DNA of 6,166 bases, taken from assembly GCA_016926575.1 (NCBI GenBank), contig JAFGOJ010000485.1:1-6166 (forward strand), read 5' to 3'. Positions 1-4,473 of this stretch are shown here, one piece after another. Numbering within the stretch: position 1 is the first letter of the stretch; each line of letters starts with the position of its first letter. Below the pieces are notes generated by a model. It saw nothing but the letters and a program-made list of their open reading frames with translations, was not told the DNA's origin and ran no database searches. Source of the DNA: Anaerolineae bacterium. Its GTDB lineage: Bacteria > Chloroflexota > Anaerolineae > B4-G1 > DUEL01. The translations under genes were made by a program, and so were the position numbers.

Positions 1-15
1 AATGCAGGTTGATCA

Positions 16-167
16 GTAACTGCTCAGCTACGCTTCGCAATTGCCTCACTCCGCTGCGAAAGGGGGAGTGGGGGTTTTGCGGGCGGCGAAGCCGCCCGCA
101 AAACCCCCACCTTCTTCCTTCAACGTGCCAAGCAGGTAACTGCCAGGCGCACAGCCTGAGCAGTTAC
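16..167. repeat. 12-bp inverted repeat framing the leader, with an extra internal copy of its core
   Basis: GTAACTGCTCAG at 16-27 is the exact reverse complement of CTGAGCAGTTAC at 156-167. The core GTAACTGC occurs again in direct orientation at 136-143, so the arm at 160-167 can pair either with 16-23 (long range, enclosing the 68-110 hairpin) or with 136-143 (8-bp stem, 16-base loop). The right arm ends immediately before the AAGGAG ribosome binding site of the first gene. A small extra stem (TTCGCA 34-39 with TGCGAA 55-60) also lies inside. It could be a regulatory leader, an operator with repeated half-sites, or the ends of a small dispersed element; I see no flanking target duplication. 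Apart from these repeats, 1-178 shows no gene and no promoter I would defend. Confidence 0.6.
68..110. repeat. Perfect 20-bp palindrome (hairpin) with GAA loop in the leader
   Basis: Bases 68-87 are perfectly complementary to 91-110, leaving only the three-base loop GAA at 88-90. The stem has a GC-rich top, a TTTT/AAAA step and a GGGGG/CCCCC base. The following bases (CTTCTTCCTTC) are pyrimidine-rich but not a T run, so it is not a textbook intrinsic terminator, although it could end transcription of a gene lying left of the window. The perfect symmetry also fits a dispersed intergenic palindrome. Whether it sits inside the transcript of the glp genes depends on a start site that cannot be located from sequence. 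Confidence 0.7.
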
Positions 168-173
168 AAGGAG
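168..173 (+). promoter_or_regulatory. Ribosome binding site of the GlpA-GlpB gene
   Basis: AAGGAG lies five bases before the ATG at 179. This fixes the start, which also begins the protein seven residues before the N-terminal flavin-binding strand, as expected for GlpA. The site directly abuts the right arm of the leader inverted repeat (156-167), so pairing of that arm could affect access. Confidence 0.8.
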
Positions 174-178
174 AGAAA

Positions 179-3025
179 ATGGACCAGACACTTTATGATC
201 TGATCGTCATCGGCGGCGGGGTGACCGGCACGGGCGTGGCCCACGACGCCGCCCTGCGCAACCTGAAGGTGCTGCTCCTGGAGCGCAACGACTTCGCCAG
301 CGGCACCAGCGGCGCGTGCTCCGGCATGCTCCACGGTGGCCTGCGCTACCTGATCAGCGACCCCGAGGTGACCCGCGAGTCGTGCATCGAGAGTGGCATC
401 ATCCAACGCGCCGCGCCGCACCTCATCTTCCGCATCCCCTACCTGTGGGTCATCCCCGCCGGCAAGCGCGTGGGCATCTACGCCTCGGTGCTGGCCCCCT
501 ACGACGAGCTGGCCCCGCTCAAGAACTCCTCGCCCCACGTCGAGCTGACGCGCGAGGAAGCGCTCCACCTCGAACCGGGACTGACGCCCGACATCGCCGG
601 GGCGCTGACGTGGGACGAACCGGGGGTCAACCCGTTCGTGTTGAACGCGCTGATCGCCATCGCCGCGCAGCAGGCCGGCGCGACGGTGCGCAACCACGCC
701 CAGGTCACCGCCATCCTGCACGCAGACGGCCGCGTCACCGGCGTGCGCTGGCGCGACACGATCACCGGCGCCGCCGATTCCGCCCGCGCGCGCGTGGTGG
801 TCAACGCCGCCGGACCATGGACGCCCGCCGTGGCCCAACTGGCAGGCGTCGACTTCCGGCTCAAGCCCACGCGCGGCACGCACCTGGTCTTCGACCGGCG
901 CATCACCAACGTCGCCGTGCGCGCCCACAACGGCGTCTACACCCTGCCGCACGAGAGCACCACCCTGCTGGGCCTGACGGACATCTTCCACCCAGGCGAC
1001 CCCGACGACGTCCGCCCCACGGCCGAGGAGATCGAGTACCTCCTCTCCGGCATCGAAGAGGCCCTGCCCGCCATCCGCCAGGCGCGCATCCTGCGCGCCT
1101 TCGCCGGCGTGCGCCCTCTGGTCGACCAGTCCGGCGACGTCGAAGAGAACCTCAGCCGCCGCCACCAGGTCTACGAGCACGATCTTTCCGGCTTCATCAC
1201 CGTGGCCGGGGGCAAGATGGTCACCTATCGGCTGATGGCCGAGGACACCGTCGACGCCGTCTTCGCCGCCCTGGGCGTCGATCCGCCCCCGCCCTGCCCG
1301 ACACGGACTCTGCGCCTCCCGGGCGGGGGAGAGACGCCGCCCGCGCGCGAGTTGGCGGCGGAGTTCGGCATGCCGCTGCACACCGTCGAGCGCATCGTCT
1401 CGCGCTACGGCAGCCTCGCGCCGGAGATTCTGGCCCCCACGCGCGCTACGCCGCGCCTGAAGAATCACGTCTGCACCTGCGAGCCGGTCACCGAGGCGGA
1501 GATCCGCTGGGCGGTGCGCCACGCACAGGTGCGCACCCTCGACGACCTGCGGCGGCGCACGCGTATGGGCGTCGGGCCGTGCCAGGGGATGGGCTGCACG
1601 CGCCTGGCAGCGTCGATCGTGGCCGACGAACTGGGGCAGGACGCGGCCACGGCCCGCCACCTGGTCGACACGTTCTTGCAGGAACGATGGAAGGGACGCC
1701 AGCCGGTGCTCACCGGCCCACAGGTGCGCCAGGAGGAGCTGACGCGGGCGATCTATCTGGGCGTGGGCGATTTCGGGCGGCGGGCCGACCCGCCCGCCAC
1801 CCCGGTCGACGTGCTGGTGATCGGCGGAGGGCTGGCGGGGACGATGGCGGCACTGGCTGCGGCAGACGCCGGGCAGAGCGTGGCGCTGGTGCGCAAGGGA
1901 TATGGCGCGACGGCGCTCTCCAGCGGCGGAATCGACATCGGCACGGCGGCCGGAGAGCTGCCGGACGTGGCCGAGGCGCTGGCGGCTCTGCGCGCGGCGC
2001 TCGCGGGCGCGGGCTACCCCCTGAGCGGGGATTCCGCCGCCCCGGTGCGCCTGCCGACGGCGCAGGGCACGCTCAAGACGACGCACCTCTACCCAGAGAC
2101 GCTGGCGGGCGGCGTGGTGGACCGGTGGGGCGCGGCGGAGCGGCTGCTGGTGGTGGGCGTGCCGCCGCTGGCCGCGTTCGACGCGCGGCTGGTCGCCGCG
2201 GAGCTGGCGCAGGCGCTGCCCGGTCTGGAAGCCGTCGCGGCGGACGTACCGCTGGTGGGGATTCCGCGCCTGGACACACTGCCACGCGATCACAACGCCA
2301 CCCCCTTCGAGCTGGCGCGCCTGCTGGACGACGAAGACGTGGCCCGCGCCTGGGGCGCAGCGGTCCGCGCCGCCGCGGAGAAGGCGCGCGCGACGCGCGT
2401 GCTGCTGCCCCCCATCTGCGGGCTGGAGCGGTGGCCGGCGGCCCACGCAGCGCTCGAAGGCGCGATGGGGCGGCCTTGCTTCGAGCCGCTGAGCACGCCC
2501 CCGTCGACGTGGGGGCAGCGGCTGCAGGCCGCGTGCGAGACGGCCCTGCGCCAGCACGGCGTGCGCGTGGTGCACGCTGCGGTCGACGGGTTCACGCGCG
2601 CCGGAAATGCGCTCGACACCGTACGCGCGACGCAGAAAGAGACCCTGTTCCTCTGGAAGCCGGGGCGCGTGGTGCTGGCGACGGGCCGGTTCATCGGCGG
2701 GGGGCTGGCGTGCGACCCCCGCCCGCGCGAGACTGTCTTCGCGCTGCCCGTGTTCCTCGACGGGGTGGCGGTCGACGGCACGACGTACAGCGTTATGCTC
2801 GACCCTCAGTTCGCACACGAGCAGGCGCTCTTCCGCGCCGGCGTGGAGGTCGACGCAACGTCTCGTCCGCTGAGCGCTCTGGGCCGACCCATGTTCGTCA
2901 ACCTCTACGCCGCGGGCACGGTGCAGGCGGGTTGGGACTACGCCACGGGCCAAGGGGGATTGGGCGCGGCTGCGATAAGTGGATACTGGGCAGCCGAAAT
3001 GACAAATAAGGTAACTTCTCAATAA
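179..3025 (+). CDS. glpA: Anaerobic-type glycerol-3-phosphate dehydrogenase, GlpA-GlpB fusion
   Basis: This 948-residue protein joins two normally separate subunits. Residues 1 to about 530 are GlpA: an N-terminal flavin site (GGGVTGTG, residues 12-19), the HGGLRYL motif, a DAO-type FAD fold ending near GGKMVTYRLMAEDT, and a BFD-like [2Fe-2S] domain with Cys432, Cys434, Cys468 and Cys473, followed by the conserved FLQERWKGRQP segment also seen in E. coli GlpA. After a short Gly/Arg/Pro linker, residues about 543-940 match GlpB: a second dinucleotide site (VIGGGLAGT, 547-555), LSSGGIDIG, DHNATPFELARLL, and VVLATGRFIGGGL. The predicted reaction is sn-glycerol 3-phosphate to dihydroxyacetone phosphate, with electrons passed to the GlpC-like protein encoded 35 bases downstream and on to quinone. 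No stop or frameshift interrupts the junction. No signal peptide is evident, so a cytoplasmic location on the inner membrane face is inferred. The family assignment is strong; the fusion is directly visible. Confidence 0.93.
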   Translation: MDQTLYDLIVIGGGVTGTGVAHDAALRNLKVLLLERNDFASGTSGACSGMLHGGLRYLISDPEVTRESCIESGIIQRAAPHLIFRIPYLWVIPAGKRVGIYASVLAPYDELAPLKNSSPHVELTREEALHLEPGLTPDIAGALTWDEPGVNPFVLNALIAIAAQQAGATVRNHAQVTAILHADGRVTGVRWRDTITGAADSARARVVVNAAGPWTPAVAQLAGVDFRLKPTRGTHLVFDRRITNVAVRAHNGVYTLPHESTTLLGLTDIFHPGDPDDVRPTAEEIEYLLSGIEEALPAIRQARILRAFAGVRPLVDQSGDVEENLSRRHQVYEHDLSGFITVAGGKMVTYRLMAEDTVDAVFAALGVDPPPPCPTRTLRLPGGGETPPARELAAEFGMPLHTVERIVSRYGSLAPEILAPTRATPRLKNHVCTCEPVTEAEIRWAVRHAQVRTLDDLRRRTRMGVGPCQGMGCTRLAASIVADELGQDAATARHLVDTFLQERWKGRQPVLTGPQVRQEELTRAIYLGVGDFGRRADPPATPVDVLVIGGGLAGTMAALAAADAGQSVALVRKGYGATALSSGGIDIGTAAGELPDVAEALAALRAALAGAGYPLSGDSAAPVRLPTAQGTLKTTHLYPETLAGGVVDRWGAAERLLVVGVPPLAAFDARLVAAELAQALPGLEAVAADVPLVGIPRLDTLPRDHNATPFELARLLDDEDVARAWGAAVRAAAEKARATRVLLPPICGLERWPAAHAALEGAMGRPCFEPLSTPPSTWGQRLQAACETALRQHGVRVVHAAVDGFTRAGNALDTVRATQKETLFLWKPGRVVLATGRFIGGGLACDPRPRETVFALPVFLDGVAVDGTTYSVMLDPQFAHEQALFRAGVEVDATSRPLSALGRPMFVNLYAAGTVQAGWDYATGQGGLGAAAISGYWAAEMTNKVTSQ

Positions 3026-3042
3026 AGCGGGGAGAAGATACC
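3010..3042 (+). other. Imperfect hairpin over the GlpA-GlpB stop codon
   Basis: GGTAACTTCTC (3010-3020) pairs with GAGAAGATACC (3032-3042) at 10 of 11 positions, with one A-A mismatch (3014/3038) and an 11-base loop that contains the stop codon TAA at 3023-3025. No T tract follows, so it is unlikely to terminate transcription. It sits just before the glpC ribosome binding site and may influence coupling, RNA processing or subunit ratio. A 9-base direct repeat CAAATAAGG (3003-3011 and 3042-3050) brackets it. Confidence 0.45.
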
Positions 3043-3046
3043 AAAT

Positions 3047-3051
3047 AAGGA
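3047..3051 (+). promoter_or_regulatory. Ribosome binding site of the GlpC-like gene
   Basis: AAGGA lies nine bases before the ATG at 3061. A nearer ATG at 3053 reads only ATG AAG AAA TGA and its stop overlaps the true start, so 3061 is the start that opens the long frame. Confidence 0.6.
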
Positions 3052-3060
3052 AATGAAGAA

Positions 3061-4377
3061 ATGACAAAGAGAAAGGGAAGGCTGGTGCGGTTTTGGCGCT
3101 GGGTCAAACGGGGGCGGGCAGGACGGTACGTTCGGCTGGCGCGGATGCTCAGCGCGCGCGGGATGGCGAACCTGGACCTCAACGAGCGCGTGCAGCACCG
3201 CAGGCTGGCGGTTTTCGAGGCGCACTACTCGCTCGACCGCATCTTTCCCTACTCGTGGGACGAGTTCCGCCGCCTGCCGGAGATGGCGGGCTGCATCAAC
3301 TGCGGGCTGTGTTTGAGCCGCTGCCCGGCCATCCAGGGGTTGACGTTGGACCGGGATGCGGCGCGGTACGCCGGGCCACGCGAGGTGGGCATCTCCCTTT
3401 CGCGTTCGACGCCACAGTTCTGGGCCACGTCCGACACGGTCTACTACTGCACCCTGTGCGGGGCGTGCGAGGCCGTCTGCCCGGTGGGCATTCCCATCCC
3501 CGAGGTCGTGGAGATGGTGCGGCGGAAACTGTACTACCAGGAGAGCGTGGTTCCGGCGGGCGGCATCTGCCCGCCCTGCCTACCCGCGGCCCACAGTGCG
3601 CTCCAAATCAACCTGGAAAGCCCGGCCGGAAACATCTTCGGGCAGCCGATGGCGGGCTGGGAGGCGTGGGAGAAGCCCGAAGCGGCGTTCGTCTTCTTTG
3701 TCGGGTGCGCGTTCAGCTATTGGGAGCGGGAGAGCATCGAGCAGACGCTGCGGCTGCTGGCATGGCTGGGGGTCGACGTCACGACGGTCGACGAGCGGTG
3801 CTGTGGCGGGCCGAGCCGCGTGGTCGGCGCGCCGCTGGTGGAGGCGGTCGCTGCGCACAACGTCGCGGCGATCCTGGCGAAGGGGACAAATCGCGTCATC
3901 ACCGCCTGCCCGCGCTGCGCGCTGACGCTGGCCCGCGAACCGGCCTACGCCGGGCTGCGCGTGCAACACACGTCGACGTTCCTGGCCGAGCACGTGGAGG
4001 CGCTGGGCACGCTCACGCCGGAGGGCCCCGCGCCGTGCGTCACCTACCACGATCCGTGCGAGGTCGGCCGCTGCAGCGGGGAATACGACAGCCCGCGGGC
4101 GGTCATCCACGCCGCCGGGCTGGAGCTGCGCGAGATGGCCCACAGCCGCGAGCTCTCCAACTGCTGCGGGGCGGGCGGCGGCGTGCGCGGGGCGTACGCG
4201 CGCACGTCGGTGGGCATTGCCCGCCAGCGGGTGGAAGAGGCGCTCGAAACAGGAGCCGAGGTGCTGCTGACGGAGTGCCCGTCGTGCCTGCATAACCTTC
4301 GGAACGGGGTGCGGAGCAGGGACGGGATCGCGGTGGCGAATGTGTCGGAGTATTTGGGGAGGCGAGTTGCGAGTTAG
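3061..4377 (+). CDS. glpC: GlpC-like iron-sulfur subunit of glycerol-3-phosphate dehydrogenase
   Basis: The 438-residue product carries two ferredoxin-type [4Fe-4S] motifs, Cys78-81-84-88 and Cys130-133-136-140, each CxxCxxCxxxCP, then two CCG domains: Cys216, Cys247-Cys248, Cys283/Cys286, and Cys333, Cys368-Cys369, Cys406/Cys409. This layout is shared by GlpC, GlcF, LutA and the HdrD/HdrB group; the neighbouring GlpA-GlpB fusion makes GlpC the best call. It should carry electrons from the flavoprotein to menaquinone or ubiquinone at the membrane. It is longer than E. coli GlpC (about 396 residues) because of a roughly 75-residue extension before the first cluster. Residues 1-33 of that extension contain 13 Lys/Arg and no acidic residue, with Trp12 and Trp14. 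An additional CxxC (Cys170, Cys173) lies between the ferredoxin and CCG parts. I see no transmembrane helix. The last codons and the TAG stop fall inside a heptad repeat array, so the extreme C-terminus (VAS) is probably repeat-derived. Confidence 0.85.
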   Translation: MTKRKGRLVRFWRWVKRGRAGRYVRLARMLSARGMANLDLNERVQHRRLAVFEAHYSLDRIFPYSWDEFRRLPEMAGCINCGLCLSRCPAIQGLTLDRDAARYAGPREVGISLSRSTPQFWATSDTVYYCTLCGACEAVCPVGIPIPEVVEMVRRKLYYQESVVPAGGICPPCLPAAHSALQINLESPAGNIFGQPMAGWEAWEKPEAAFVFFVGCAFSYWERESIEQTLRLLAWLGVDVTTVDERCCGGPSRVVGAPLVEAVAAHNVAAILAKGTNRVITACPRCALTLAREPAYAGLRVQHTSTFLAEHVEALGTLTPEGPAPCVTYHDPCEVGRCSGEYDSPRAVIHAAGLELREMAHSRELSNCCGAGGGVRGAYARTSVGIARQRVEEALETGAEVLLTECPSCLHNLRNGVRSRDGIAVANVSEYLGRRVAS

Positions 4378-4417
4378 GAATTGCGAATTGCGAGTTGCGA
4401 ATTGCGAGTTGCGAATT
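4362..4417. repeat. Tandem heptanucleotide repeat array, GCGAGTT/GCGAATT
   Basis: Eight consecutive 7-base units can be read from 4362: two GCGAGTT, one variant AGGAATT, then GCGAATT and GCGAGTT alternating to 4417, followed by a decayed unit (AGGAAGA, 4418-4424). The array starts within glpC and provides its stop codon (TAG at 4375-4377). It resembles in form the short tandemly repeated heptamers described in cyanobacteria, though I make no claim of homology. Together with the inverted segment at 4437-4451 it fills most of the 96-base gap before the next gene. I see no promoter in that gap. Confidence 0.8.
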
Positions 4418-4451
4418 AGGAAGAGCCGTCGTTATCCGCAATTCCTAATTC
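4371..4451 (+). other. Inverted repeat with two alternative stems in the glpC to AGPS-like gap
   Basis: CGCAATTCCTAATTC (4437-4451) can pair with GAGTTAGGAATTGCG (4371-4385) along 15 positions with one G-T wobble, placing the glpC stop codon in the stem. The same segment can instead pair perfectly over 10 bp with GAATTAGGAA (4413-4422), leaving a 19-base loop. The two folds exclude each other. The stems are AT-rich, and the downstream sequence (ATCATTTATAGGG) has no T tract, so this is a poor intrinsic terminator. It could stabilise the 3' end of the glpC message or modulate the next gene. Confidence 0.5.
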
Positions 4452-4460
4452 ATCATTTAT

Positions 4461-4466
4461 AGGGAG
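4461..4466 (+). promoter_or_regulatory. Ribosome binding site of the AGPS-like gene
   Basis: AGGGAG sits seven bases before the ATG at 4474 but only one base before the in-frame ATG at 4468. The spacing favours 4474 as the start. A third in-frame ATG at 4483 is less well placed. Confidence 0.65.
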
Positions 4467-4473
4467 AATGTGC

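Noticed and set aside
1..178. Sigma-70-type promoter for the operon.
   Set aside because: TTGATC at 9-14 has no well-spaced -10 partner, and nothing else in the leader is convincing; the promoter may lie left of the window.
9..203. A 64-residue plus-strand frame across the leader.
   Set aside because: It runs through the perfect palindrome and the glpA ribosome binding site, has no clear ribosome binding site of its own and no recognisable motif.
316..3009. An 897-residue plus-strand frame overlapping the GlpA-GlpB gene in another phase.
   Set aside because: Arg/Pro/Gly-rich low-complexity translation with no family motifs; stops are rare in this phase because of high GC.
164..3067. A 967-residue open frame on the minus strand exactly opposite the GlpA-GlpB gene.
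   Set aside because: It mirrors the codon phase of a GC-rich gene, is dominated by Arg/Ala/Gly/His without recognisable domains, and the plus-strand protein is clearly a known enzyme.
3580..4293. A 237-residue minus-strand frame opposite glpC, and a 400-residue plus-strand frame at 3093-4295.
   Set aside because: Neither shows a domain or ribosome binding site; both shadow the strongly conserved cysteine-rich protein.
4362..4451. CRISPR array.
   Set aside because: Units are 7 bases long and contiguous, with no spacers or repeats of CRISPR length.
4378..4473. Intrinsic terminator after glpC.
   Set aside because: Stems exist but are AT-rich and lack a following T run; the next gene is close and in the same direction.
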